Origin: Sphingobacterium prati
GTDB lineage: Bacteria; Bacteroidota; Bacteroidia; Sphingobacteriales; Sphingobacteriaceae
Assembly (NCBI RefSeq): GCF_013167215.1
Contig: NZ_JABJWY010000033.1
Location: 1-64,000 of the forward strand
DNA: 64,000 bases
Direction of reading: 5' to 3'
Below, in pieces: positions 1-9,486 of the stretch. The notes under the pieces were generated by a model. That model was not told the DNA's origin and did not search any database. It saw nothing but the letters and a program-made list of their open reading frames with translations. A program made the translations under genes and the position numbers. Every line of letters begins with the position of its first letter. Positions within the stretch are counted from its first letter, which is position 1.

Positions 1-80
1 AATACCCTATACTTAAAATGGTGGCTTGATAGTCTAAAGGGCATGGTAGAACGATTGCTAGACATCACTTGTCTCAAGGA

Positions 81-695
81 CTATTTCGCATCTGGATTTT
101 TCGTTGCCTTCAAATGAAGTTCATAGCTATACTCCCCTGGTTTAAAACGAATGTTTAATTTAACACATTGATCATAAGTTAATACTTCATATACGTTGGC
201 GGGTCGCAATTTTTAGTATAAGCATAATCTATCGACTGAATCCATTTGGAGTGAATCCGATTAACAATTGATACCATTGATTGCGTATCCCAATACAATC
301 TGGAAATCTCACCTACACATGGTCTTAGACACCGCTGTATCTGTCATTGTTATTTTATATGCGAAAGCGGCAAAGTCTTAAGGAAATCGTTACCAGCTGG
401 GCTTCTATCAAATGCATTACCAGGAAAATGTGCACCATTTTTATCATATACTTTGAGAGCAATCTGATTTGGCTTGCATTTCAAATGCACTGGTTTGATT
501 ACTTGAAGTTGCAGTTTTTGCGCTATTTTTAATAAAAACCGTTACGCCAGCCAGTGGCCGGTTATTGTTTAAGATCTTTCCTGTTATCTTCGATTGCACA
601 AAAGATAGTTGGAATAGCATTCGGCTAAACAGAAGCGGGATTATTAATATATCAAAACTACTATTGCAAGCTAAACAACACTTATGCCAACGCAA
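81..695 (-). pseudogene. eroded gene remains, first part resembling a TonB-receptor N-terminus
   Basis: No intact frame spans this stretch, but three protein-like pieces can be read on the minus strand in different frames. The first (695-444) has a hydrophobic signal-like segment followed by SKITGKILNNNRPLAGVTV, the usual beginning of a CarboxypepD_reg-like domain at the N-terminus of Bacteroidota TonB-dependent receptors. The second (about 530-350) contains LKVYDKNGAHFPGNAFD and ends at a stop. The third (about 194-81) contains LNIRFKPGEYSYELHLKATK. I cannot say whether all three came from one gene; only the first is recognisable. Frameshifts and stops between them make a working product unlikely. 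Confidence 0.4.
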
Positions 696-787
696 TCGAT
701 TGTATTTTATTAAGTAACATTATGGTAAATTTATAGATCGATCCTCAATGTCAATTCACAGAACCAACTGTCGAGGGGTTCTCTCCC

Positions 788-2365
788 TTAATTTATACCC
801 TTAAAAATTCGGTTCCACCGTATTTTAGAAAACCCTTTTCCATCTGTATTCCAGCTCATCCAGGTAAATAGGGCTTTACCGACAATATGGTCTTCGGGAA
901 CAAATCCCCAGTCTCTTGCATCGAGGGAATTGTGCCTATTATCTCCCATCATCCAATAGTAATCCATTTTAAACGTATAGGAATCTGACTTGCTCCCATT
1001 CAGATATATACCGTCCGCTCTCTTCTCTAAGCGGTTATTCTCATAAACACGGATAGCACGCTCATAAAGGGGCCAGGTTTGAGCGTTTAACGCTACTCTC
1101 ATCCCTTTCTTTGGAATCACAAAAGGCCCAAAATTGTCGTAATTCCATTTATACTGTGGATCATTCGGAAATGTATTGGCCTCGGGTTCCCTCGCTTTGC
1201 GAATGTTCATCTGCATAGATTTGACGTTAGACCATGATTTGACCATGTCAACTTGCTCTTGTGTCAGAAACACGAGATAGACAGCAGGCTGGATTTGACT
1301 TATTTCTATGCCCATGTCTTTCATCCGTTGTTCATCCAGACCAGTCTCATCCGTTGTCACGATATAATCCATCTGGCTTTCCGGCGCAACAAACCCAGGC
1401 CGATCGTTGACGTACAATACAGCTTCCCGCATGCTTATTTTATCACCAGGCATGCCGACACAACGTTTGATCAAATGCTCCCGCTTGTCTACCGGACGTG
1501 TCTCAATCGTAAATTGTTGATGAACGGCCTCATAACCCATCGAGCGCACCAGATCGTAATAAGGTTGATCTTGATTCTCTACCGCAACAGTGTCTCCCGC
1601 AGGCGCATTAAATACGATGACATCATTCCGTTTAATCTCTTGAAAACCCGGCAACCGTTTGTAAGGAATTTTGATCAGCTCCGAAAACGCTTTTCCGCCT
1701 ATAACAGGCATGGTGTGATGTGCAAAAGGAAAGGCAATGGGTGTATTTGGAATACGTGGTCCATAATTCAGCTTACTGACGAATAGATAGTCACCGATCA
1801 AAAGCGATTGTTGCATTGAACCTGAAGGGATCATAAAAGCTTCCAGCAAGAAACCGCGGATCAGCGTTGCGGCAACCGTCGCAAAGACAATGGCATCCGC
1901 CCACTCGCGAACCATGGATTTTTTATACGGATACTTGGTCTTAAATTCATTATACGATTCGTGCAGCAGTACCAGCCGATCATCTTTTGTCAATTCCTTA
2001 TTTTCGGCAGTTGCTGTTTTCAACTTTTTTGCATACAGTCCATTCAGAAACTGGACATTCTTATCCCGTCCCCACAGTGGCAGCACAATAAATGGCAGTA
2101 ATACCGCAGCACAGTTTTCCCAAAACCGCCTTTTGCCAAAACAATGGATGAAGTCAAGATACAGATTATAGAAAACAAAGACATTCACAATCGGAATGAT
2201 CAACAATACAATATACCAAACAGGTCGATTGGTCATCTGTCCTTGGATCCATTGACTATAAATCGGTATGATACCCTCCCAGCCATGACGCCCAGCTTTT
2301 TCGAACAATAACCAAAAACCGTAGGCTGCGATAAAAGCCAGTATAATAAAAATAATAAGTACCAT
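788..2365 (-). CDS. lepB: signal peptidase I
   Basis: Membrane serine protease that removes signal peptides from exported proteins. Residues 1-100 hold several hydrophobic segments with GWEGIIPIYSQW, the membrane domain that precedes the protease in many Bacteroidota enzymes. A further membrane segment lies near 155-175. The catalytic part starts with IPSGSMQQSL, giving Ser183 as nucleophile, and the general base is Lys300 in HLIKRCVGMPGDKI. The C-terminal box GDNRHNSLDARDWG is present. At 525 residues it is longer than proteobacterial LepB because of the N-terminal domain and an insert between the Ser and Lys boxes, as is common in this phylum. It follows the gene at 3135-2401 after 35 bases and may be co-transcribed with it. 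Confidence 0.95.
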   Translation of the reverse strand: MVLIIFIILAFIAAYGFWLLFEKAGRHGWEGIIPIYSQWIQGQMTNRPVWYIVLLIIPIVNVFVFYNLYLDFIHCFGKRRFWENCAAVLLPFIVLPLWGRDKNVQFLNGLYAKKLKTATAENKELTKDDRLVLLHESYNEFKTKYPYKKSMVREWADAIVFATVAATLIRGFLLEAFMIPSGSMQQSLLIGDYLFVSKLNYGPRIPNTPIAFPFAHHTMPVIGGKAFSELIKIPYKRLPGFQEIKRNDVIVFNAPAGDTVAVENQDQPYYDLVRSMGYEAVHQQFTIETRPVDKREHLIKRCVGMPGDKISMREAVLYVNDRPGFVAPESQMDYIVTTDETGLDEQRMKDMGIEISQIQPAVYLVFLTQEQVDMVKSWSNVKSMQMNIRKAREPEANTFPNDPQYKWNYDNFGPFVIPKKGMRVALNAQTWPLYERAIRVYENNRLEKRADGIYLNGSKSDSYTFKMDYYWMMGDNRHNSLDARDWGFVPEDHIVGKALFTWMSWNTDGKGFSKIRWNRIFKGIN

Positions 2366-2400
2366 ATTTTCTTTTTTATCGAAATGAGAATAGATAAATG

Positions 2401-3135
2401 TTAATAGATAAACAGTCTGGATTGGTCCGAAGGAGATTCTTTTGCCTGCTGTAGCTCATTATATCGCATAATGTATTTAATAAATACATCATAATTATAC
2501 TTTTGCTCTTTTTCAAATTCAGCAAGTAACGCTGGCTCATCGCTGATTAACTGCGTGAAGGTAATCTGTCTTTTCTTTTTAGCATTGCTAAATAGGCCAT
2601 TATTGTTGCTATTGATTTCAGCGACCTCGCCAGTCCCCTTTTTCAGTGCATATGCATATTTATTCTTATTAACCATTATAGTTGGCATCATTCCAGCACC
2701 ACCGCCACTAACATTTACTGCGGCACCGCCACTAAATTTTAGTTCTGAAACATAATAGGCCATTATTTCACCATCGGCGAGCACTTCCGCAAAAGTTGGA
2801 TCCTGATCTGTTCCCTTCTGTATGCGATACATTTTTGGGCTTGTTCCGGGGACCACTTCCAATCCTTTTTCTACATAGGATGGCGCATATACTTTCTTTT
2901 TGGTCTGCCAGTACGCACGGTACACCTGGTCAGGTGTAAAAGTCAACTTTTCTTTTTGTTGATTTTCAAATTTAAGTTTACGGTCTTTAACAGAAGAGAT
3001 CTTCCCGTAAAGCGTATCAGCATTCATCAATATCAAATAATCTAACTTCTTTAGATCCCCCTGTGCCCAGAGCAATGTCGTTGAGAAAAAAAAACACAAC
3101 ATGAAAGCACTTGATAAAACCAATACAATTTTCAT
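2401..3135 (-). CDS. exported protein of unknown function
   Basis: Protein of 244 residues with a clear signal peptide (residues 1-25, ending LLWAQ). The mature part begins with a beta-rich segment, LDYLILMNADTLYGKI, typical of small exported Bacteroidota proteins that carry one N-terminal barrel-like module. A Gly-rich patch (GGAAVNVSGGGAGM) lies near residue 140, and the C-terminal third is charged and helical. I do not recognise a named family. It lies 35 bases upstream of lepB on the same strand, which suggests co-transcription but not function. Confidence 0.7.
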   Translation of the reverse strand: MKIVLVLSSAFMLCFFFSTTLLWAQGDLKKLDYLILMNADTLYGKISSVKDRKLKFENQQKEKLTFTPDQVYRAYWQTKKKVYAPSYVEKGLEVVPGTSPKMYRIQKGTDQDPTFAEVLADGEIMAYYVSELKFSGGAAVNVSGGGAGMMPTIMVNKNKYAYALKKGTGEVAEINSNNNGLFSNAKKKRQITFTQLISDEPALLAEFEKEQKYNYDVFIKYIMRYNELQQAKESPSDQSRLFIY

Positions 3136-3370
3136 TACTTAATAATATATTAAATCATTCTTCGCCTGAATAGGGATTCTCCAAACCCATTCACAGGCAT
3201 GATGGCACTCCCGCAACTATTCATGTATCGATCACACAGAGCAGGGCTTACATCAGCTTTTATTGCATAAATCTACATAAAAATACATATACAATGAAAA
3301 GTCCCTCAGCTTTAACATTTCATTTACATCTTTTTTATTTCTCTAGTTCCAAGCGAACCTGACTATTCCC

Positions 3371-3412
3371 CATAAAAAAAGAAGCCGTATCAAAATATGA
3401 TACGACTCCTTT
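3371..3412 (-). terminator. intrinsic terminator after the 3906-3433 gene
   Basis: Inverted arms around AGCCGTATCA (3383-3392) and TGATACGACT (3398-3407) pair with one G-U. Read on the minus strand the hairpin is followed by a run of seven T at 3374-3380. It lies 20 bases after the stop codon of the upstream lipoprotein gene. Confidence 0.8.
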
Positions 3413-3432
3413 GATTATTAATGATATGGCGT

Positions 3433-3906
3433 TTATCCCTTATATTTACCTTCAAATTCGGTAGAGGCTTTGTTGACCCCATTACTCATATTTTCGAAGG
3501 CTTTGTTAATGTTGTCAAGCAGAGTTGATTCAGTAGCTGCATCAGGAGTCTTGCTTTTGCGCAACTCTATCAGCTTCGGATAATCTTCGGTTACGATTTT
3601 TTTATAACCATTGAGCCCATCAAGCACTGCTTTTTGGAAGCTTGCATCGCCTTTAAAATCACCGAGTTCCTCTACTTTTTTGATATCGTCGTGCAAGGAT
3701 TTTTCCCAATCCGTACGGACCTGCTCAGCCTTGGCATAGTCAGAAGCATTCATGGCTGCATTCATGTCCGTAATATGCTTTTCACTTCCATTGATGACCG
3801 TAATAATTGAATTGTTATATGCTGCAGGATCTTTCGTTCCTGAGCCACAACTTGACATCGTTAGCACCGCTACAGTTAGGATGCCTGTAATTAATTGTTT
3901 GATCAT
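3433..3906 (-). CDS. small helical lipoprotein, unknown function
   Basis: Protein of 157 residues. The N-terminus has a short basic start, a hydrophobic core and a lipobox (LTMSSCGSG), so it is predicted to be lipidated at Cys20. The mature part is mostly amphipathic helix rich in Lys, Asp and Asn (for example AEQVRTDWEKSLHDDIKKVE), with no catalytic motif I can name. It stands alone, with its own terminator 20 bases downstream and about 460 bases of non-coding DNA upstream. A surface or periplasmic helical-bundle protein is the most that can be said. Confidence 0.75.
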   Translation of the reverse strand: MIKQLITGILTVAVLTMSSCGSGTKDPAAYNNSIITVINGSEKHITDMNAAMNASDYAKAEQVRTDWEKSLHDDIKKVEELGDFKGDASFQKAVLDGLNGYKKIVTEDYPKLIELRKSKTPDAATESTLLDNINKAFENMSNGVNKASTEFEGKYKG

Positions 3907-4302
3907 TGTTGTTCTATTTAAAGTTTATTTGTACACTTTGTTATAAAAGTTCTTTTCTATCCATTCCTGATCAATCCGGAATGAACCGTATCAATTCAGC
4001 TTTAAATGACTTATCCAAAGATAGTTGAGCTTACAGTTTTTTTCAATCACTGATTTCAGGGATTTTATTGTCTCCAATTAACTTGCGGCTCAATTGCTTC
4101 TAAAATCTCTTTGCTGCTGTTTAACGGCTTAATTTCAATACATAATTCAAACTGTTCATGAAGAGACGCACGATTTCACGCTTCTATTTACTGTAAATTT
4201 ACCCCTATCATCACAACAAAGATTACGCGAGAAGAATCTAACTTACAGACTACGCAACTCAATTTGCGCGATAAGACGTTCTTTAAAGGCAATCTATTAA
4301 CA
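3907..4302. other. intergenic stretch without a gene
   Basis: About 400 AT-rich bases between two minus-strand genes. Short open frames here have no signal, motif or plausible composition. It presumably contains the promoter of the lipoprotein gene starting at 3906, but I see no convincing -33/-7 pair. Confidence 0.5.
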
Positions 4303-4343
4303 GAAAAAGCACCTTGCCAGTTCTGCTGACAAGATGCTTTTTC
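4303..4343 (-). terminator. intrinsic terminator of the RR/HK/PepSY operon
   Basis: Arms GAAAAAGCACCTTGCCAG (4303-4320) and CTGACAAGATGCTTTTTC (4326-4343) pair over 18 positions with two wobble pairs and a 5-base loop. The minus-strand transcript ends in a T-rich segment. It lies 22 bases past the stop of the gene ending at 4366. Confidence 0.8.
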
Positions 4344-4365
4344 TAATCTAAACGAGCTATCTATC

Positions 4366-4815
4366 TTAATCTCTTCTTTTTCCCAAGATATTTCCTTGCG
4401 GATCGACAACAAGTTTCCATTCATCCGTACGACTTTTTATCTCGAATGCATATGTAACCTTTTGTTCCTCGGTGATTTTTTTCACATCTTCTATGCGATA
4501 GCCCGGAAAGTCCTTTTTCATTTTGATAATCACCTCTTTTGGCAAATCATTTTTGGCCAGTTCCTCTTTATGGCGCACAATTTTGCCGTTATTTTGAATC
4601 CAGACTTCATGGTCGGTTCCGAATAGGCCAGTTTCAAATTCAGCTTCATACAATCCCGCTTTCAATTCCCAATCTACCGCTTTAGCTTTTGGGAACTTCT
4701 GCTGCAAACTATTGACCACAACAGCTGGCACCTGATTTTGTGGAATATCCTGAGCAAAAGCTCCAATTGTTGAAAGTGCAAGGATACATGCACTTAATAT
4801 CATGTTACGTTTCAT
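4366..4815 (-). CDS. PepSY-like periplasmic protein
   Basis: Protein of 149 residues with a signal peptide (1-21, GAFAQ). The mature chain carries two copies of the beta-lactamase-inhibitor-like PepSY pattern: VPAVVVNSLQQKFPKA with a following strand set near residues 26-75, and LPKEVIIKMKKDFPGYRI with strands near 90-149. In this phylum such proteins are usually periplasmic and often lie next to two-component systems. Here the gene follows a histidine kinase gene on the same strand after 65 bases and precedes a terminator. A role as sensor partner or as target of the system is plausible but inferred from position only. Confidence 0.8.
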   Translation of the reverse strand: MKRNMILSACILALSTIGAFAQDIPQNQVPAVVVNSLQQKFPKAKAVDWELKAGLYEAEFETGLFGTDHEVWIQNNGKIVRHKEELAKNDLPKEVIIKMKKDFPGYRIEDVKKITEEQKVTYAFEIKSRTDEWKLVVDPQGNILGKRRD

Positions 4816-4880
4816 ATCTTTATTATCTTTAGTGTATTACAAAGTAAAGCTTTGATTCTGTAAAGATTTGGGAATGAAAG

Positions 4881-6167
4881 TTATACTTGGCGAAAATTTA
4901 TTTTAAATGTATGCTGACTATCAGCATAATTGTATGAAATCGAAAATCCATATAGATTACAGATTGCTTGCACGATCGCGAGCCCTAGCCCAGAGCCTTT
5001 GGAGGAGGTATCCGATTTATAAAACCTTGAAAATACTTGCTCCGCATCCAAGGCCCCCTGTAAGCTTGTATTCGCTACCGCAAGTGAGTTTTCAGTGATC
5101 GCGATATTTACTTCTCCACCTTCTTTATTATGGAATAAGGCATTACGAATCAAATTAGATACGATGATATTGGCCAATGAACTATCTAATCGCAGGTTCA
5201 ACTCCTGATGTTGATGAACCTTGATCACGATATTTTTAAATGCCGCAATCTCTTCAAGTTCATCGACGGCATGTGTCACCAGTTTATTGAGCGAAAGATC
5301 CTCGTTATTTAAGTACTGCCTATTCTCGATCTTGGTAAGCAACAATAGTGATTTATTCAAACGCACCAGTCTTTCTGCCGTGTTCAACACCTCTGCAATA
5401 GCATTTGACTGCTCAGGCTGCAAGCCTTCTGTTTCGGCCACCATTTCCAGTTTATTGATCATGATCGCCAAAGGAGTCTGCAGTTCATGTGAGGCATTCC
5501 CAATAAATTGCTTCTGTTGTTCGTACGTTTCCTCATTGTGGCGGATTAACGTACTTACAGCAAGCTGCAAATCCTTAAATTCCTGAATATTGGTATCCAT
5601 AGCGGGTTTATCATCCGATTTTCCAAGGCGAAATTTTGTAAGCTGATCCAAAAAGCGATACAAAGGGCTCCATAATCGCTCAATAACCACTTTATTGAGC
5701 GAGACAATACTGACGACCAAAAGGATAAATAGAATGACAACAGAATAGAACAAGTTTTTGATCAGGTCACTTTCCTCAATCGTGGAATTGATTATCGAAA
5801 GCTCGTAATAATGTCCTTTATGCTCAAACGCTGTCGTCAGCATACGCACAGGTTCCAATTCGGGTTCAGGATCGTCATCATCCTGCATAAGCAGCATGGT
5901 ATCTTTGTAGACATTCTGCATTTTGATCGCCTGTTCTTCGGAAATCTCACGTACCTTATAATTGTTCACCCCAAATTCCAAATCTGGGGATACAATCGTC
6001 TCAGAAGCCAATTCCTGAATAATTAAGCGCTTTTGATTCTCAAGTTCCTCATCGATATTATCATGGATCACCTCCAGCATAAATAAGTAAAAGATGGTCG
6101 ACCACAGCGCAATGACGACCAGTACGGAAATAGAGAGATATTTGAGCGTCTGATTGGCTAATTTCAT
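4881..6167 (-). CDS. membrane sensor histidine kinase
   Basis: Protein of 428 residues. One membrane segment at about 12-32 and a second at about 139-157 flank a periplasmic sensor region of roughly 105 residues that contains an acidic stretch (QDDDDPEPELEP). The linker is followed by the phospho-acceptor helix FIGNASHELQTPLAIM with His227, then an ATPase domain with the N-box (SNLIRNALFHN) and the G-box SKGSGLGLAIV. The start codon overlaps the stop of the response regulator gene by 4 bases (ATGA), so translation is probably coupled. The ligand cannot be told from the sequence. Confidence 0.93.
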   Translation of the reverse strand: MKLANQTLKYLSISVLVVIALWSTIFYLFMLEVIHDNIDEELENQKRLIIQELASETIVSPDLEFGVNNYKVREISEEQAIKMQNVYKDTMLLMQDDDDPEPELEPVRMLTTAFEHKGHYYELSIINSTIEESDLIKNLFYSVVILFILLVVSIVSLNKVVIERLWSPLYRFLDQLTKFRLGKSDDKPAMDTNIQEFKDLQLAVSTLIRHNEETYEQQKQFIGNASHELQTPLAIMINKLEMVAETEGLQPEQSNAIAEVLNTAERLVRLNKSLLLLTKIENRQYLNNEDLSLNKLVTHAVDELEEIAAFKNIVIKVHQHQELNLRLDSSLANIIVSNLIRNALFHNKEGGEVNIAITENSLAVANTSLQGALDAEQVFSRFYKSDTSSKGSGLGLAIVQAICNLYGFSISYNYADSQHTFKINFRQV

Positions 6168-6841
6168 TTTTCAACAAGTTTATATCCTATTCCATAGACC
6201 GCCTCAAAATCCACATCTGCCTGTTTTGTCAAGAATTTCTTCCGTAAATTCTTTATCTGGGAATAGATAAAATCGAGGTTATCTGCCTGGTCCGTATTAT
6301 CGCCCCAGACATGCTCTGCCAGCGCATTCTTACTGACAAGACGGTTCTTATTCAGTAAAAAGTAATGGAGGATGTCAAATTCTTTTCGATTCAGTGCGAC
6401 CAATTCACCCGCAATCGAAAGCGACCGTTCATTCAGGTCAAGTACGATATTTCCCATATCCAATGTATTTTTGCCATCCTGTTGCTTTCTCCGCAACACA
6501 GCTTTAATACGAGCATTTAACTCTGCAATATGGAAAGGCTTGGTCAGGTAGTCATCCGCTCCAAGTTCCAGTCCCCGTAGCTTGTCATCCAAGGAATCCT
6601 TTGCGGAGATAATAATTACATTATCCGATTTGCCTTCCTTTTTTAGCAAATCCAGCACCTCTAGCCCACTCCCGCCCGGAAGCATAATATCCAGTAAAAT
6701 ACAATCGTAATTATATACCGAAACTTTATCCAGTGCCGATCTAAAGTCGTTTGCTGTCTCTATGATATAGCCTTCTTTGACAAGAGAGTCTTTCACGATT
6801 TCCCTTAATTCCGCCTCATCTTCGATTACAAGTACTTTCAT
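6164..6841 (-). CDS. OmpR-family response regulator
   Basis: Protein of 225 residues. The receiver domain (about 1-115) has the acidic pair EDE near residues 7-9, phospho-acceptor Asp51 in ILLDIMLPGGSG, and the Lys of LTKPF. The C-terminal part (about 128-223) is a winged-helix DNA-binding domain (LNRKEFDILHYFLLN, VWGDNTDQADNLDFIYSQI). It is the first gene of an operon with the kinase and the PepSY-like protein and is probably phosphorylated by the kinase encoded next to it. Confidence 0.94.
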   Translation of the reverse strand: MKVLVIEDEAELREIVKDSLVKEGYIIETANDFRSALDKVSVYNYDCILLDIMLPGGSGLEVLDLLKKEGKSDNVIIISAKDSLDDKLRGLELGADDYLTKPFHIAELNARIKAVLRRKQQDGKNTLDMGNIVLDLNERSLSIAGELVALNRKEFDILHYFLLNKNRLVSKNALAEHVWGDNTDQADNLDFIYSQIKNLRKKFLTKQADVDFEAVYGIGYKLVEK

Positions 6842-6907
6842 TGGACAATTATTTTTTTAAATCAGATTTCACCCCTTTTCCCTACTTCAATTCTTCGCTA
6901 TGCGTTA

Positions 6908-6915
6908 CAAATGTA
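6908..6915 (-). promoter_or_regulatory. possible -7 box for the response regulator operon
   Basis: On the minus strand the sequence reads TACATTTG, a perfect match to the Bacteroidota -7 consensus TAnnTTTG, 67 bases before the start codon at 6841. No TTTG is seen at the expected -33 distance, so the call rests on one box. Confidence 0.4.
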
Positions 6916-7075
6916 TTCCGAATTTAGTAAAGAATTAGGAAAATGACTATTGTTAATTGCTGACAGTGAGACAGCGGGAATTGAATAACTGATCTATTTG
7001 ACTATTACCTGAAATTTTAACCTATTGTCTAAAATGCTATCGGCTTTTCGTATTTTAGGTCTGACATATGCTACT

Positions 7076-7936
7076 ATGGATAAACGAAATGCTAATAGTT
7101 GGGCGCCTAACATTGGACTGGACGGTTTCCGCAAAGAACAGACCGCGGGGCGCGAAGAACTTCTCTTCAATGAATTACATGGCGAAAGACTGATAGACAA
7201 GCCACATAAGCACGATTTTTTTATTATCAATTTATTTGATACAGCTTCCGGTACACATACAATTGATTCTATTGATTATACCATCAAAGATCATCAGATA
7301 CATGTGTTATTCCCCGGCCAGATGCACAAATGGCATATCCATGCTGGTACAATTGGCTACCAATTGATGATCGAACGGTCATTTTTTGAGCATTTTGCGC
7401 CCTTTTTTCGTTTTTCCTTCACCAATTACCAAAACCATCCCGTGATTGATCTCACCAAAGAGGCGTTCCTACAGTTGCATTATGAATTTGAATCTATAAA
7501 AAAAGAATTGGAACGGGAGCATTCATTAATTCCTTTGATTACTGCACGTGCCGGAGTAATCGCCGCCATTGTCAGCCGGGAAGCAGAGCATGTATTTACC
7601 GAATTCAAAGTCTATCAATCCGTTCCCCGCCTTGCCAAATTCAACATGCTGATAGATGAATTTTTCAGAGAACAAAAACAAGTTGCTTTTTATGCGGAAA
7701 AACTTCACATCTCACCCAACTACCTCAATATTCTGTGTAAAAAATATTTGAAAATATCTGCCACCCAGCTTATTCATCAACGGATTTGTATTGAGGCAAA
7801 GCGTCTTCTCCAAAGCTCCGAATCATCCATTAAAGAAATTACATTTGAATTAGGTTTCGCAGATCAAGCCTATTTTTCTAATTTCTTTAAGCAACAGACC
7901 GGTGTAAGTCCAAGTGATTTTAGGGAAAAAAGATAA
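7076..7936 (+). CDS. AraC-family transcriptional regulator
   Basis: Protein of 286 residues if the ATG at 7076 is the start; the frame stays open upstream to a TTG at 7025 and an ATG at 7034, but homology-like sequence starts after 7076. The N-terminal half is a cupin-like effector domain (KPHKHDFFIINLFDT, VLFPGQMHKWHIHAG). The last 100 residues form a double helix-turn-helix, with NYLNILCKKYLKISATQLI and IKEITFELGFADQAYFSNFF followed by GVSPSDFR. The next gene on the same strand encodes an amidohydrolase 114 bases downstream with its own promoter box, so this protein may control it; the effector is unknown. Confidence 0.9.
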   Translation: MDKRNANSWAPNIGLDGFRKEQTAGREELLFNELHGERLIDKPHKHDFFIINLFDTASGTHTIDSIDYTIKDHQIHVLFPGQMHKWHIHAGTIGYQLMIERSFFEHFAPFFRFSFTNYQNHPVIDLTKEAFLQLHYEFESIKKELEREHSLIPLITARAGVIAAIVSREAEHVFTEFKVYQSVPRLAKFNMLIDEFFREQKQVAFYAEKLHISPNYLNILCKKYLKISATQLIHQRICIEAKRLLQSSESSIKEITFELGFADQAYFSNFFKQQTGVSPSDFREKR

Positions 7937-7988
7937 ATCGCACAAGAAATAGCAGAAATTACCCAGTATTATTAAAGCTTTCAGTAGT

Positions 7989-7996
7989 TACTTTTG
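7989..7996 (+). promoter_or_regulatory. -7 promoter box before the amidohydrolase gene
   Basis: TACTTTTG matches TAnnTTTG exactly and lies 55 bases before the ATG at 8051. A -33 TTTG is not evident, which would fit a promoter that needs an activator such as the AraC-type protein encoded immediately upstream. Confidence 0.5.
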
Positions 7997-8050
7997 CAAA
8001 GGCCAGTCCATTTTATGGATCGCCTAGATCGCAACGTAAATAGGAATAAA

Positions 8051-9400
8051 ATGAAACCAATAGCCCTTTCGCGCAAAGAATTTATACGTAACTCCGCTCT
8101 GGCACTTGCCGGAACAACATTGATCCCAAACATGCTTGTTGCAGAAGAGCGAAACGAACTTGCCTCTCATGAGCTGTTGGTTGGGCATCAAGGCAAAAAA
8201 AGTTATACCCTAAAGAATGTTTTATTAGAAACAAGCTTTGAATATGATGAAAATGGCAGTGTCATCGCGACAAAAACGGGTCTTTTCGCGGTGCAGATTG
8301 AAGCCGGAAAAATCAAAAAAATCGGACCCAATAGTACCGATGCGAACGCCATAGACGCGAAGGGAAGACTGATGCTTCCATCGTTTAGCGATATGCATAT
8401 CCACCTAGACAAGACATTTTATGGCGAAAAATGGCAGGCTGTGCGCCGAGGTGCAGGTGGTGTCAAAGGCATGATTGCACTCGAGCAGCAGATCCTTCCT
8501 GAGCTGTTAAAAAATTCAACCTATAAAGCTGAAAAGCTGATAGAATTACTTCAATCCAAGGGGACAGCCTTTGCACGCAGCCACGTCAATATAGAGCCTA
8601 CGTCTAAGTTAGATTCACTACACCACCTCCAACTTGCACTGGAAAATAAGAAAAATAGTTTCGGGGCCGAACTGGTTGCCTTCCCACAACATGGGGTATA
8701 CTATACAGATTCCGTACCCTATCTTAAAGAAGCCGCGAAAACCAATATTAATTTTATCGGCGGCGTGGATCCTTTTACCATTGATGGTGCCATTGAGAAA
8801 ACAATGGATTTCACCGTTCAATTGGCATTGGATCACAACAAAGGTATCGATATCCATTTACATGAGTCTGGTGAGTCCGGACTGAAAACAGTCGAGTACC
8901 TGATCAAAAAAGTAAATGAGAACCCCGCATTGAAAGGCAAAACCTACCTCAGTCATTGCTTTGTTCTGGCAAGACTGGAGAAAGCCAAACAACAGGAAAT
9001 CGCAGAACAACTTGGTGCAGCACAGATCGGTATTGTTTCGACCATTCCTTTCGCCGGACTGATTATGCCTATTCCAACACTTCTGGAAAACAAAGTCACT
9101 GTGATGACCGGAAACGATAGTATTGTTGATCACTGGAATACATTCGGGTCAGGAAGTGTCCTGCAAAAAGCCAATCTGGCTGCCCAGGTATATGGACAGG
9201 TTACGGAGTATGGCCTATCACGTATGCTAAAACTAGCAACAGCAGGACCGATTCCATTGGACGACAAAGGGCAACAGCAATGGCCAAAACCTGGCGACGA
9301 CGCAAACATCGTTCTCATCGATGCAAGTTGTTCGGCAGAAGCAATTTCACGGATTTCGCCAGTCGGATCTCTTATCTATCAAGGAAATATTGTCTACTAG
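8051..9400 (+). CDS. exported amidohydrolase, cytosine-deaminase-like
   Basis: Metal-dependent hydrolase of 449 residues. The ATG at 8051 is preferred over an in-frame TTG at 7994 because the latter overlaps a -7 promoter box and the signal sequence starts at 8051. The N-terminus (SRKEFIRNSALALAGTTLIP) resembles a Tat signal with RK in place of RR. Metal-site motifs of the CodA-like amidohydrolases are present: SDMHIHLDK (His116, His118), DIHLHESGESG, LSHCF and TGNDSIVDHWNTFG with the catalytic Asp. Substrate is unknown; cytosine or a related cyclic amidine or amide is possible. A periplasmic location would be unusual for a pyrimidine salvage enzyme. Confidence 0.85.
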   Translation: MKPIALSRKEFIRNSALALAGTTLIPNMLVAEERNELASHELLVGHQGKKSYTLKNVLLETSFEYDENGSVIATKTGLFAVQIEAGKIKKIGPNSTDANAIDAKGRLMLPSFSDMHIHLDKTFYGEKWQAVRRGAGGVKGMIALEQQILPELLKNSTYKAEKLIELLQSKGTAFARSHVNIEPTSKLDSLHHLQLALENKKNSFGAELVAFPQHGVYYTDSVPYLKEAAKTNINFIGGVDPFTIDGAIEKTMDFTVQLALDHNKGIDIHLHESGESGLKTVEYLIKKVNENPALKGKTYLSHCFVLARLEKAKQQEIAEQLGAAQIGIVSTIPFAGLIMPIPTLLENKVTVMTGNDSIVDHWNTFGSGSVLQKANLAAQVYGQVTEYGLSRMLKLATAGPIPLDDKGQQQWPKPGDDANIVLIDASCSAEAISRISPVGSLIYQGNIVY

Positions 9401-9441
9401 GCTTCTGACAAACGAAGTACAGTAAAACAGACTTTTTTAAT

Positions 9442-9486
9442 ACAATGGCATTCAATTGCTTTTTCTAAGCTTTTGATTGCCATTGT
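9442..9486. terminator. long hairpin between convergent genes, possible two-way terminator
   Basis: ACAATGGCATTCAA (9442-9455) and TTGATTGCCATTGT (9473-9486) pair at 13 of 14 positions around a 17-base loop. It lies between the convergent ends at 9400 and 9602. There is no long T run directly after either arm, so termination is only likely, not clear. Confidence 0.45.

Noticed and set aside
1253..1786. Long open frame opposite lepB
   Set aside because: It has no recognisable protein features and mirrors a gene whose catalytic motifs are all present.
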